Below, piece after piece: positions 53,290 to 61,478 of a stretch of DNA of 64,000 nucleotides. The notes under the pieces are model-generated. The model saw nothing but the letters and a program-made list of their open reading frames with translations. It searched no databases and was not told the origin of the DNA. The DNA lies in assembly GCA_016208315.1 (NCBI GenBank), contig JACQYF010000018.1, positions 1 through 64,000 of the forward strand, given 5' to 3'. A program made the position numbers and the translations under genes. This DNA comes from Chloroflexota bacterium. GTDB lineage: Bacteria > Chloroflexota > Anaerolineae > UBA4142. Each line of letters starts with the position of its first letter. The stretch's first letter is position 1.

Positions 53290-54282
53290 TCACCCCGCGA
53301 TGATTTCCAGATCGCGGCGTGCGCCGGCGCGCAGAATCGTCACGTGGACGCGTGAGCCGGCGGGCTGGCGCGTGAGCAGCCGGTGAATGTCGTCTACGTT
53401 CGCAACGCTCTGCCCGTTCACCTTGACGATGACATCGCCGGTCTGCAAGCCGGCGCGGGACGCCGGACCTCTCTCCTCGACCGAAATCACCTCTACGCCC
53501 GTCGTGGTCGTCAATTCGAAATAGCGCTGGATGCGGCGATTGAGCGGCCGGATTTGTCCCGCGATTCCGAGATGCGCGCGATGGATCGAACCGTGCCTGA
53601 ACAATTCGCTCACGACCCACTTGGCCGTGTTCACCGGAATCGCGAACGCAAGCCCCTGCGCCATGTAGATCATTGCCGTGTTGATGCCGATGACGCGCCC
53701 GCGGCTATCCACCAACGGCCCGCCCGAATTCCCCGGATTGAGAGCCGAATCGTGCTGGATCAAATTTTCGATCAGCCAGCCGGATTGCCCGCGCAAAGAC
53801 CGTCCGAGCGCGGAAATCACGCCGGTCGAAACCGTGTTCGAGAATCCATATGGATTCCCAATGGCGATCGCCAATTGCCCCACGCGCAGAGTGCTCGAAT
53901 CGCCCAGTTCAGCCGAGGGCAGGCCGTTCGCGCCTACGCGTAGAACCGCGAGGTCGGTGACCGGATCGGCGCCGACGATTTGCGCGGGCAGGATGCTGCC
54001 GTCGGTCAAACTCACCTCGACCTGACTTGCGCCTTGAACGACGTGGTTATTCGTCAGCACAAAACCATCCGGCGCGATGACCACGCCCGACCCCGCGCCC
54101 TCCCCGCTTTCGCGCGGCGATTGCGCGACGCGCTTGATGCGAATGCTGGCAACCGCCGGTCCGACTTTTTCGACGACGCTGACGACGGCGTGGGAATAGG
54201 CGTCGAGCAGCTCTTCGTCGCGGGCCGTCGGTTCCGCGCGAGTCGCGGGTTCGCTGCCATACACTGGGATATTGCGTGCCAT
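53290..54282 (-). CDS. HtrA/DegP-type S1C serine protease without a signal peptide
   Basis: The 330-residue product has the trypsin-like triad: His in VLTNNHVVQGA, Asp in DPVTDLAVLRVG and Ser in LNPGNSGGPLVDSRG. A C-terminal PDZ domain (VEVISVEERGPASRAGLQTG, DVIVKVNGQSVANVDDI) follows. Unlike standard HtrA it has neither signal peptide nor membrane helix: the N-terminus is acidic and soluble, so it may act in the cytoplasm. GAGGAT precedes ATG 54282. An in-frame start further upstream does not add a leader. It is convergent with the PIG-L gene. Confidence 0.92.
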   Translation of the reverse strand: MARNIPVYGSEPATRAEPTARDEELLDAYSHAVVSVVEKVGPAVASIRIKRVAQSPRESGEGAGSGVVIAPDGFVLTNNHVVQGASQVEVSLTDGSILPAQIVGADPVTDLAVLRVGANGLPSAELGDSSTLRVGQLAIAIGNPYGFSNTVSTGVISALGRSLRGQSGWLIENLIQHDSALNPGNSGGPLVDSRGRVIGINTAMIYMAQGLAFAIPVNTAKWVVSELFRHGSIHRAHLGIAGQIRPLNRRIQRYFELTTTTGVEVISVEERGPASRAGLQTGDVIVKVNGQSVANVDDIHRLLTRQPAGSRVHVTILRAGARRDLEIIAG

Positions 54283-54398
54283 AGGTTGATCCTCATCTTT
54301 CGTCGAACGCAAAATTATCATTGATTGTAGCGACTCGCGCGGCATCGCGCATCAGTCCTTTGGCGAGGGGAGACCCTAGCCATTCGGCTAGGCACGAT

Positions 54399-54797
54399 CT
54401 AGGATTTGATCAGGTCTTTGCGGGCGACGTTCAGGAAGACGTGCTTTTCGTCCACATGGTCTATCTGCTCCGGCGTGACGTAGCGGTCGGCGGCCAGAAT
54501 CCCGGAGGCGTTCATGCGAACAAAGCCCTTTTGTACAAGCCGCTCCTGAATTTCCTTCGGCAGTTCATCCGGCTCAAAGACTCGCGCGAAATACTGGATG
54601 AGATTGTCGCTCGGCACGTCGGGCGTGCCCGCCGTCGCGGGATCTTGACCGCGCTCGGCGGCCAGCTCGCTCTCCGCGCCCAAGTACACTCGGTCTACCA
54701 TGCCGATATCGCCGTTCATGTTGTCATAGACGCGCATTTTCTCGTGGACCTGCTTGAGCAGTTCCGCGCCATCGTGCTGGGATGTCATTTGATCCAT
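54399..54797 (-). CDS. Hypothetical protein, PRC-barrel/DUF2171-like
   Basis: The 132-residue product contains MRVYDNMNGDIGMVDRVYLG and a later EIQERLVQKGFVRMNASGIL, with AADRYVTPEQIDHVDEKHV near the end. These patterns resemble PRC-barrel/DUF2171 proteins, which are often stress-linked, but I cannot assign it firmly. AAAGGAGG is five bases before the ATG, so translation is likely strong. It is transcribed away from the cysS-like gene and lies about 120 bases upstream of the HtrA-type gene on the same strand. Confidence 0.65.
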   Translation of the reverse strand: MDQMTSQHDGAELLKQVHEKMRVYDNMNGDIGMVDRVYLGAESELAAERGQDPATAGTPDVPSDNLIQYFARVFEPDELPKEIQERLVQKGFVRMNASGILAADRYVTPEQIDHVDEKHVFLNVARKDLIKS

Positions 54798-54876
54798 CCT
54801 ATCCTCCTTTGAGAATCTGCAATGATTAAACGATGGAGCGTTCCCGGAGTTTCAGAGAATCGCCGTTTCGTGCCCA

Positions 54877-54905
54877 TTGCCAAATTCGAGCATCCCAAGT
54901 AAAAT
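54877..54905 (+). promoter_or_regulatory. Promoter of the cysS-like gene
   Basis: TTGCCA (54877-54882) and TAAAAT (54900-54905) are spaced by 17 bases, about 33 bases before ATG 54939. Confidence 0.5.
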
Positions 54906-54938
54906 AATGCCTGGACTCTAACTTGATAGGGATTACAC

Positions 54939-56189
54939 ATGCGACTCTACAACAGCCAAAGCCGACACGCGCAAGAATTGGCGCCGCGCGATCATCAGGT
55001 CAGCATCTATGTCTGCGGCATCACGCCCTACGACACGACGCACCTCGGGCACGCGTTTACCTACGCGACATTCGACATCTTGATTCGTTATCTCGAATGG
55101 CAGAAACTTGACGTGCGTTACACGCAGAATGTTACGGACATTGACGACGACGTGCTCCGCAAGGCGAAAGAGGTCGGCAAAAGTTGGGAAGCGCTCGGCG
55201 ACGAGTGGACCGTCCATTTCATTGACGATATGCGCGCGCTCAACATCCGCCCGCCCGATTTTTACCCGCGCGCGACCGAGGTGATCCCGGAGATCATCGC
55301 CACCACTCGCCAACTCGTCGAGCGCGGCGTGGCCTACGCATCGAACGGCAATGTCTATTTCGTCGTGGATGCGTTCCCCGGTTTTGGGCAACTCAGCCAC
55401 CTGCCGCGCGCCGAGATGCTGCCCGTGGCGAACGAGCGCGGCAACCACCCCGACGACCCTCACAAGCGCGACCCACTCGATTTTGTTTTGTGGCAAGCCA
55501 AAGCCGAGGGCGAACCCGCGTGGCCCAGCCCGTGGGGCGAAGGACGCCCCGGCTGGCACATCGAGTGCACCACCATGGCGCAGAAATTTCTGGGACCGAC
55601 GATTGACATCCACGGCGGCGGCGCGGACTTGATCTTCCCGCATCACGAATGCGAGATCGCGCAGTCGGTTTGCGCGAGCGGCAGTTTTCCTTTTGCGCGC
55701 CACTGGATGCACATCGCGATGGTGCGGATGGACGGCGTGAAGATGAGCAAGTCGCTCGGCAATTTGGTGATGGTGAGCGATCTGTTGAAGGAATATTCGG
55801 CGGACGCGGTGCGGCTCTATCTCGCGAGCAATCAGTATCGCCGCGCGTGGGAATATGATACCGCCCAGTTACTGGCGGCGGCGCGCACGGCGGAACGCTG
55901 GCAAGCCGCGGCCGTGGGCGCGCCCGACGCGGCGTCGGTGGCCGAGGCAGATGTTACCCAACGGTTCCGTCAAGCGATGGACGACGATTTGAATACCCCG
56001 CAGGCGATTGCCGCGCTGAACGAACTCGCGCAAGGCATTCTCGACGGCAAATATGCGGCCGGCGATAAGCCCACCGCGCAGGCCACCTTGCGCGAACTCG
56101 CGAGCGTGCTCGGACTGCGGCTAGGCGCGGGTATCGAGCCACGCGTCACGTCGGGATGGAACGCGCATCGCCGGAAATTTGCGGTGTGA
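54939..56189 (+). CDS. cysS: Cysteinyl-tRNA synthetase family enzyme, short MshC-like form
   Basis: The 416-residue product is a class I synthetase with zinc and HIGH-like motifs in CGITPYDTTHLGHA, NVTDIDDDVLRKA, IDIHGGGADLIFPHHE and KMSKS within VKMSKSLGNLV. The CGITPYDxTHLGHA form and the length near 415 are those of MshC, which ligates cysteine to GlcN-inositol in mycothiol synthesis, whereas classical CysRS reads CGPTVYDxxHIGNA and is longer. Similar short proteins in Chloroflexi are usually annotated as CysRS. Either role is possible; it is the only CysRS-like gene here. It is coupled to the GT-C gene by a GTGA overlap. Confidence 0.85.
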   Translation: MRLYNSQSRHAQELAPRDHQVSIYVCGITPYDTTHLGHAFTYATFDILIRYLEWQKLDVRYTQNVTDIDDDVLRKAKEVGKSWEALGDEWTVHFIDDMRALNIRPPDFYPRATEVIPEIIATTRQLVERGVAYASNGNVYFVVDAFPGFGQLSHLPRAEMLPVANERGNHPDDPHKRDPLDFVLWQAKAEGEPAWPSPWGEGRPGWHIECTTMAQKFLGPTIDIHGGGADLIFPHHECEIAQSVCASGSFPFARHWMHIAMVRMDGVKMSKSLGNLVMVSDLLKEYSADAVRLYLASNQYRRAWEYDTAQLLAAARTAERWQAAAVGAPDAASVAEADVTQRFRQAMDDDLNTPQAIAALNELAQGILDGKYAAGDKPTAQATLRELASVLGLRLGAGIEPRVTSGWNAHRRKFAV

Positions 56190-57625
56190 GTAAACCTGGA
56201 CCTCAGTTAACCATCCTCGCGCTCTTCAGTTTCGCGATATACCTTTTCGCTTTCGTCCGGCCATACAGTCTGTTCGAGTGGTGGACACAACCTGGTCAGA
56301 CGATTGCCAAGATCAGCAACTACGATCCGGTCGCCGGCGCGGCGTTCGTCCTCGCCAACCTCGCGCTCTTTTCCCTCTACTGGCTTGCCACTCGCCTGGT
56401 CCTGAAATTTCGCGACGCGCGCGGCTGGACGATCGTCATCCTTGGCGCGCTCGCGTTCAACCTCGTGATGCTCGCGCTTTACCCGGTCGAAGCCGACGAT
56501 ATTTTCACGTATGCGCTGCGCGGGCGGATGCAAGCGCTGCACGGCGCAAATCCATTTTACCAGCGCCCGTCGTCCGCCGAGGTTTTCAGGAACGATCCGT
56601 TTTACGAATACGTCGGCTGGCGCGACTTTCCGACTGCGTATGGGCCATGGTGGGAATGGCTCGCGGCGGGCGTGGCGCGGCTGCCCGGCGATGGCGTGAT
56701 CGCGAACGTGCTCGCGTTCAAAACGGTGATGGTGTTCGCCTACGCGGCGACCGCGGCGTTGATCGCGCTGAGCTTGCGCGGGCGCGCGCCGGCACGCGTG
56801 TTGTATGGGGTTACGCTGTTCGCGTGGAATCCGCTCGTCATCTATGCCGCCGCGGGCAACGGGCACAATGATTCGGTGATGTTGTTCTTTCTCGTGCTCG
56901 GTTTTTACTTCCTCGCCCGCGGAAATTTTACGTTGGCGGCCCTGGCGGAAACGGCGGGCGCGCTCGTCAAGTTGATGCCCGCGTTGGTATTCCCGGTCGT
57001 CATTGTCGCCGCATTGCAGCATATCACCGGTTGGCAAGCGCGCTTGCGTTATCTTGCGGTTACCGGTCTGGCGTGCGCGGCCCTGGTCTTGCTTTCGTAC
57101 GCGCCCTTTTGGCGCGGGCCCGAAATCCTCACCGACGATTGGCGCGCATATCTGTTCACCACGTCGCTGCCGGCGATGATTCAGGCCGCCGCGCAAGAGC
57201 AGCTCGATCCCAAGCTCGCCGTCACGCTGGTCAGCCGCGGCGCGCTGCTAGTTCTGGCGCTCGGCATCGGCTGGCAGTTACTTGCACTCTCGCGCCGTCG
57301 AGCGGCTTTTCAAGGATATGTCAGCGCCGCGCTCTCCATTCTGCTCTTCTATCTACTCGTCGCGGGACAGTGGTTCCAGCCGTGGTACACCGTGTGGGCG
57401 ATTGCGCTCGCGGCTCTCCTGCCCGACGGCGTCTTGTCGCGCGGCAGCATTCTGCTCACTTTCACCGCGACCTTTCGAATGCCCGGCGTAGATTTCCTGA
57501 TGGGCAGCCGGCCCGACCAACTCCCCACTCCGCTCGCGCGCGAATGGCTGAGCACGACCGCAACGCTTGCGCTGCCGTGGCTGTACTTTGTCTCACACTA
57601 CCGCGCCACCGCTAACCGCTCGTAG
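56186..57625 (+). CDS. GT-C type membrane glycosyltransferase (GT87/mannosyltransferase-like)
   Basis: The 479-residue product has about 11-12 membrane helices. The GT-C acidic motif is in PVEADDIFTYALRGRM near residue 105, followed by HGANPFYQRPSS and FPTAYGPWWEW, and FAWNPLVIYAAAGNGHND later. Such enzymes use polyprenyl-phosphate sugars outside the membrane. GTG 56186 overlaps the stop of the cysS-like gene. Its 3' end overlaps the convergent propeller gene by 28 bases. Confidence 0.88.
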   Translation: MSKPGPQLTILALFSFAIYLFAFVRPYSLFEWWTQPGQTIAKISNYDPVAGAAFVLANLALFSLYWLATRLVLKFRDARGWTIVILGALAFNLVMLALYPVEADDIFTYALRGRMQALHGANPFYQRPSSAEVFRNDPFYEYVGWRDFPTAYGPWWEWLAAGVARLPGDGVIANVLAFKTVMVFAYAATAALIALSLRGRAPARVLYGVTLFAWNPLVIYAAAGNGHNDSVMLFFLVLGFYFLARGNFTLAALAETAGALVKLMPALVFPVVIVAALQHITGWQARLRYLAVTGLACAALVLLSYAPFWRGPEILTDDWRAYLFTTSLPAMIQAAAQEQLDPKLAVTLVSRGALLVLALGIGWQLLALSRRRAAFQGYVSAALSILLFYLLVAGQWFQPWYTVWAIALAALLPDGVLSRGSILLTFTATFRMPGVDFLMGSRPDQLPTPLAREWLSTTATLALPWLYFVSHYRATANRS

Positions 57626-58608
57626 GCCCAATCCACCGGCGGGCCACTTTCGGCGATTTTCACCTGATTGCTTCCATCCGGATTCATTCGCCAGATTCCC
57701 CAACTCCCGCCCTCGGGCGAACGATAGTAGATCAGCCCGCCGTCGGGCGACCAAATCGGATCTACGTGCAATACCGTCCCGGTCGTAATCTGCTTTCGGC
57801 CCGTCCCGTCCGCGTTGATCGTGAAAATCTGTTTGACCGTGTCCGTGTCCGCGTGGTAAACGATCTTGTTCCCATCGGGCGACCACGCGGGATTGCCGCC
57901 CGATTCGCCTACCAAGAGTGCCGGCTCGCCGCCAAACGCGCTCACCTTGTAAATCCCACAATCGCCCCGGCAAGTATGGAAAACCAGTTCCTTGTCATCC
58001 GGCGACCAGGACGGCATCGAGCCGCCGACGATGATCGTGCGGCGCTGGCTGCCATCCGCGCGCACGGCGTCAATATTCACGTTCGCGCCTTCCCGCTGAA
58101 TCGGCTGCGACGAAAACGCGATCCACGCGCCGTCGTGCGACCACGCGAGATACTTGGCGTGGCTCTCGCCGACGACCTTGCGCGGCTGCGTCCCATCTGC
58201 GTTCGCGACGAAAATCCCTTCGTTCCAACGATAGTAGGCGACGCGCGTCCCGTCAGGCGAAAACGCGGGCGAGGAGGCGCGGTCGAGAATTTTCTTGGTG
58301 TCGCTGCCGTCCGCCTTCATGACCCACACCGATTTTCCCTCGGGCGACGAGCCGAGTTCCACGCTGTACGCGATTTTGCCGCGCGCCGCGACGTTGGTAT
58401 TGATCGGCGTGGCCGCCGGCGCATTCTGCTTCTGCACGAGCGCGTTCCCCGGTCCGGCCAGAAAAAACCAACTGCCCAATCCGGCCAGCGCAACACACAG
58501 GAGCAGAATTAGACATCCGCCCACACCCAGAATCCACGGAAAGCGCTTGGGGTGTGATTGTTGAACCTTGTACTTGCCTTTCGGCACTTCGGGCATGCGT
58601 TCGAACAT
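57598..58608 (-). CDS. Membrane-anchored TolB-like beta-propeller protein
   Basis: The 336-residue product has a cytoplasmic N-tail, one membrane helix (ILGVGGCLILLLCVALAGLG, residues ~27-50) and an extracytoplasmic propeller of six TolB/PD40-type blades (recurring SPDGTRVAYYR, ADGTQPRKV, SPDGNKIVYH, NADGTGRKQIT, SPDGGLIYYR, NPDGSNQVKI). Such propellers bind proteins or peptides. It is the last gene of the minus-strand series that includes the ubiquitin-like system, 100 bases after the vWA gene with a GATAGTT repeat between. Membership in that system is inferred from direction and position only. GGAGG lies seven bases before the ATG. Confidence 0.85.
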   Translation of the reverse strand: MFERMPEVPKGKYKVQQSHPKRFPWILGVGGCLILLLCVALAGLGSWFFLAGPGNALVQKQNAPAATPINTNVAARGKIAYSVELGSSPEGKSVWVMKADGSDTKKILDRASSPAFSPDGTRVAYYRWNEGIFVANADGTQPRKVVGESHAKYLAWSHDGAWIAFSSQPIQREGANVNIDAVRADGSQRRTIIVGGSMPSWSPDDKELVFHTCRGDCGIYKVSAFGGEPALLVGESGGNPAWSPDGNKIVYHADTDTVKQIFTINADGTGRKQITTGTVLHVDPIWSPDGGLIYYRSPEGGSWGIWRMNPDGSNQVKIAESGPPVDWAYERLAVAR

Positions 58609-58626
58609 TGGTGAACCTCCGGCGTT

Positions 58627-58714
58627 AGTTCGATAGTTGGATAGTTTGATAGTTGAGTAGTTTGGTAGTTGGGGAGTGACCGCCGACTATTAAACTATTC
58701 AACTATGCAACTAT
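58627..58714. repeat. Inverted array of GATAGTT words
   Basis: Five direct GATAGTTG/TAGTTTG words are mirrored by ACTATTAAACTATTCAAC words, between the propeller and vWA genes. Confidence 0.9.
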
Positions 58715-59892
58715 TCGTCCCACGGCATATCATGCGCGGCCCCGGAAGTTTTCTTGCCGACCTTGACGCGCGTGGGCCGTGATGTGCCTGACGTGCTCTC
58801 CGCGGCGCTCGTCAATTTAACACGCGAAGGACGCGAGGTCACAGCGACACGGTTGGGCGAAAATCGCGCGGCGGCGAGGCGCAGGCCGGTGGGCGCGAAG
58901 AACAGCGCGAGCAAGAGCAGCAGCGCGATCAAGAAGAGCGCCCAGGAACTCCACTGCGGCGCGATTTCGGGAATCAGCCCGCCGGGGTTGTACGCGGCTT
59001 GCGTTTGAGACGCGCCCGGCGCGGTCACGACGATCTCGCGGCGCAAGCCGTCGCGCAGGGGATCGGGCGAGAGGTACGTGAGCTTGTATTCGTTTTGGAT
59101 GAGGACCGAGAGTTGCTCGTAGAGAGCGCTGAGTTGGCTGGCATCCGGCGTGTAAGCGTAGGTGCCCATAGACGCGCTCGCCAGATCGCGTAGCACCGCC
59201 TCGTCAATCCCCTCTTGGCTGCCGAAACCCGCGGCTTTGTTGCCCAAGCCAATCGTGTAAATCGTATAACTGCCCTGTTCGGCCTGCTTGACCGCGGCAT
59301 CGCGATTGAGCTTGCTGGCGTTGTCCATGCCGTCGGTCACGACGATGATCGCCTTGCGGCCCTCGGTGGTCTCGAAATATTTGCCGCCCTGGGCCAGCGC
59401 ATCGTACAGCGCGGTGTTGCCGCGCGGCGCGATCTTTTGGATCGCGGCGACGAGCGCATTCTTGTCGCCGGTGAGCGGCTGGAGCGTCTCGATGTCCGTA
59501 TCGAATTGGATGAGCGCGGCCTTGTCGCCGGGCCGCATCAGGTTCACAAAGTTGCTGGCGGCTTGCTTCGCGCCGGCCATCTTGTCGCTGCGCGCCATGC
59601 TCCCACTGTGGTCAATGACGAGCACCGTGTTGACCGCGCCTTGCTCGCCCGCGCGCGTCGCCGCGGTCAGGTTCACGGGCTTGCCGTTTTGCGTCAAGCG
59701 AAATACATCGGGCGACAAATTCCGCACCGGGTTGCGCGCCGCGTCGGTCGCCGACACGTACACGTCAACCTGCGGAAATCGCGATTGATCAATTTGCGTG
59801 ACCGTAATGTTGACTGGCCCCTGCGCGCGCGCGGTCAAAGCGACGACCAAGTTCAATATTAAAGCGCTTGCGAACGCAAACAATTTCCTCAT
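58711..59892 (-). CDS. Secreted, membrane-anchored von Willebrand factor A protein
   Basis: The 393-residue product has a signal peptide (cleavage likely after TARAQ), an Ig-like N-terminal strand region, a vWA domain with intact MIDAS VLVIDHSGSM (Asp94, Ser96, Ser98) and TDGMDNAS, and near the C-terminus one membrane helix (SSWALFLIALLLLLALFFA) followed by a basic cytoplasmic tail. vWA proteins bind ligands through a metal ion and often assemble larger complexes. GGAGG lies before ATG 59892. It is encoded directly after the membrane FHA protein in the same direction. Confidence 0.9.
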   Translation of the reverse strand: MRKLFAFASALILNLVVALTARAQGPVNITVTQIDQSRFPQVDVYVSATDAARNPVRNLSPDVFRLTQNGKPVNLTAATRAGEQGAVNTVLVIDHSGSMARSDKMAGAKQAASNFVNLMRPGDKAALIQFDTDIETLQPLTGDKNALVAAIQKIAPRGNTALYDALAQGGKYFETTEGRKAIIVVTDGMDNASKLNRDAAVKQAEQGSYTIYTIGLGNKAAGFGSQEGIDEAVLRDLASASMGTYAYTPDASQLSALYEQLSVLIQNEYKLTYLSPDPLRDGLRREIVVTAPGASQTQAAYNPGGLIPEIAPQWSSWALFLIALLLLLALFFAPTGLRLAAARFSPNRVAVTSRPSRVKLTSAAESTSGTSRPTRVKVGKKTSGAAHDMPWDE

Positions 59893-59902
59893 TGCAAACC
59901 TC

Positions 59903-59952
59903 CTACTCCCACACGCCCACTCTCCCACACCTGAGTATGGGGATATGGGAGC
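59903..59952. repeat. Inverted array of CCCACAC words
   Basis: CTCCCACACGCCCACTCTCC words are mirrored by GAGTATGGGGATATGGGAG between the FHA and vWA genes. It matches the array at 23149-23210. Confidence 0.9.
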
Positions 59953-60812
59953 TACCTTTTCTCGTGGTACACCAACTCCGTATTCCCCACGCGGATGGTC
60001 GCGTTATTCGTCAGGCGCGCCATCTCGACGCGGCGGCCGTTGACGAACGTCCCTTTGCCGACGCTCATATCTTCGAGGACGAAATGCGTGCCCGCGCCCT
60101 TGAGCCGCGCGTGCTGCGGCGCCATGTCGGGATCGGGAATCGCGATGTCGGCCTTGAAATCGTTGCTGCCGATGATGGCCGCGGGGCCGTGAACGGGCAT
60201 GAACTTGTCGAGGATGAATTCGGTGCCCTTGAGCTTGCCGCTCTTGACCTCGAGCCACGCGCGCGAGAGCAGGACGACCATCAGCGCGATAAACACGCCC
60301 ACCGCCGCGCCGAGAATCGCCAGCCCGAGCATCTTGCCGAGAACTGTGATTCCGAAGATGGACTGCAACAGGAACAGAATCACTCCGCCGACCACGCCGC
60401 CGATCAGCCCGCCGACCGCGCCCTTCCACATTTGCGTGCCGCCCGTAATCCCTTCCGACAAACCGATCAGGAGCGCGAACACGCCCCAGCCCAAGGCGCG
60501 GCCGATCAATTCGCCGCCGGTCGCTTGGAAGATGAACTCGCCGAGCGGCAAACCGATCGCGCCGGCGATCATGCCGATGCCGCCCGCGAGCGCGCCGGCG
60601 CGCAGTGCCTTGTACCACGACCGCGTCAGCAATCCTTCGCTCGCGCCGATCAGCACGCCCAGGCACAATCCAATTACCGCGCCGAGCAGAACATCGCTGA
60701 GATAAACGCTCTGCCCGCCGACGAAACCAAACGTGTCGGTAATGCGCCATCCGATCAACGCGCCCAGCGCGCCCAGGACGGCGTAATAGTAAGAGCGTAG
60801 ACGAAGACTCAT
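59952..60812 (-). CDS. Multi-pass membrane protein with a C-terminal FHA domain
   Basis: The 286-residue product has Gly-rich membrane helices through residues ~8-185 (e.g. LLGAVIGLCLGVLIGASEGL, AVGGLIGGVVGGVILFLL), then a cytoplasmic FHA domain (~205-283): IIGSNDFKADIAIPDPDMAPQ, HARLKGAGTHFVLEDMSVGK and GTFVNGRRVEMARL. FHA domains bind phosphothreonine. It stands 36 bases downstream of the JAMM gene with a GAGGAGG site before its ATG and upstream of the vWA gene, so it probably ties the conjugation system to the membrane. The helices resemble glycine-zipper-type small membrane modules. Confidence 0.9.
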   Translation of the reverse strand: MSLRLRSYYYAVLGALGALIGWRITDTFGFVGGQSVYLSDVLLGAVIGLCLGVLIGASEGLLTRSWYKALRAGALAGGIGMIAGAIGLPLGEFIFQATGGELIGRALGWGVFALLIGLSEGITGGTQMWKGAVGGLIGGVVGGVILFLLQSIFGITVLGKMLGLAILGAAVGVFIALMVVLLSRAWLEVKSGKLKGTEFILDKFMPVHGPAAIIGSNDFKADIAIPDPDMAPQHARLKGAGTHFVLEDMSVGKGTFVNGRRVEMARLTNNATIRVGNTELVYHEKR

Positions 60813-60829
60813 GGGGACCTCCTCTTGGA

Positions 60830-60848
60830 GGGCGGGGTGACCCCGCCC
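60830..60848. repeat. GGGCGGGG-TGA-CCCCGCCC palindrome, copy 1
   Basis: An eight-base perfect inverted repeat with a three-base centre lies between the FHA and JAMM genes and ends one base before the stop of the JAMM gene. Confidence 0.9.
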
Positions 60849-61478
60849 CTACACGTCAATCACCGGTTCCAAGTTGTTCCACTCCACCACACTCTCATCG
60901 GTCACGTCGCCCAGTTCATGAAAGCCGACATAGTTCACGGGGTCGAGGCGATGGTTTGCCTGCCAGCAAAAAAAGCCGCCGCGTTCGGAACCGGGGTCAA
61001 CGACCAGCGCGACGTGGGTGGGATCGTTGAAGAAATTCTCGTGCAGCCACTTGTCGTATCCCGACATGAACACGCCGAGATTCGGATGCGTGTGGTACCA
61101 GCCGACGATGCGCTTGTCGGGAAAGCGGTCTTCCAACTCTATGTGCAACTGCACGAGCGTCGCCTGCGTGAAGGTAACGTGCGTTTGGCTCGCATCGGTG
61201 TGCAACGCGGGCAGGATGTCTTGGATGACGACGTATGGCCGCCCGTCGCTCGGGTCGACGCGCACTTGTCCGACGAGCACTCCGCCGACCTCGTGTTCCA
61301 GATCGCTCGTCGTGTGTTCGACGCATTTGAGCAAGGCCGATTGGGCGAAAAAGATCTCGACGCGTCCATCCACTCGCTGCTCATAAGGCGAGGCCCACTT
61401 GAGCGATTCCGCCAGCGGCATCGGCGCGCTCACCGGGGTAGTAGTCTCTTGACTCAAAATCTTTACTCGGGATGTCAT
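60849..61478 (-). CDS. JAMM/MPN-type deubiquitinase-like metalloprotease
   Basis: The 209-residue product has a complete JAMM motif: Glu63 in HEVGGVLVGQ, His129 and His131 in GWYHTHPNLG, Ser139 and Asp142 in VFMSGYDKW, matching E-x(n)-HxH-x(7)-S-x(2)-D. JAMM enzymes cut isopeptide or peptide bonds after ubiquitin-like proteins using zinc. ATG 61478 overlaps the stop of the larger JAMM gene (TGATG), so both are translated together. Residues 1-35 are variable. Together with the Ubl and E2 genes upstream it should act as processing or deconjugating enzyme. Confidence 0.92.
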   Translation of the reverse strand: MTSRVKILSQETTTPVSAPMPLAESLKWASPYEQRVDGRVEIFFAQSALLKCVEHTTSDLEHEVGGVLVGQVRVDPSDGRPYVVIQDILPALHTDASQTHVTFTQATLVQLHIELEDRFPDKRIVGWYHTHPNLGVFMSGYDKWLHENFFNDPTHVALVVDPGSERGGFFCWQANHRLDPVNYVGFHELGDVTDESVVEWNNLEPVIDV

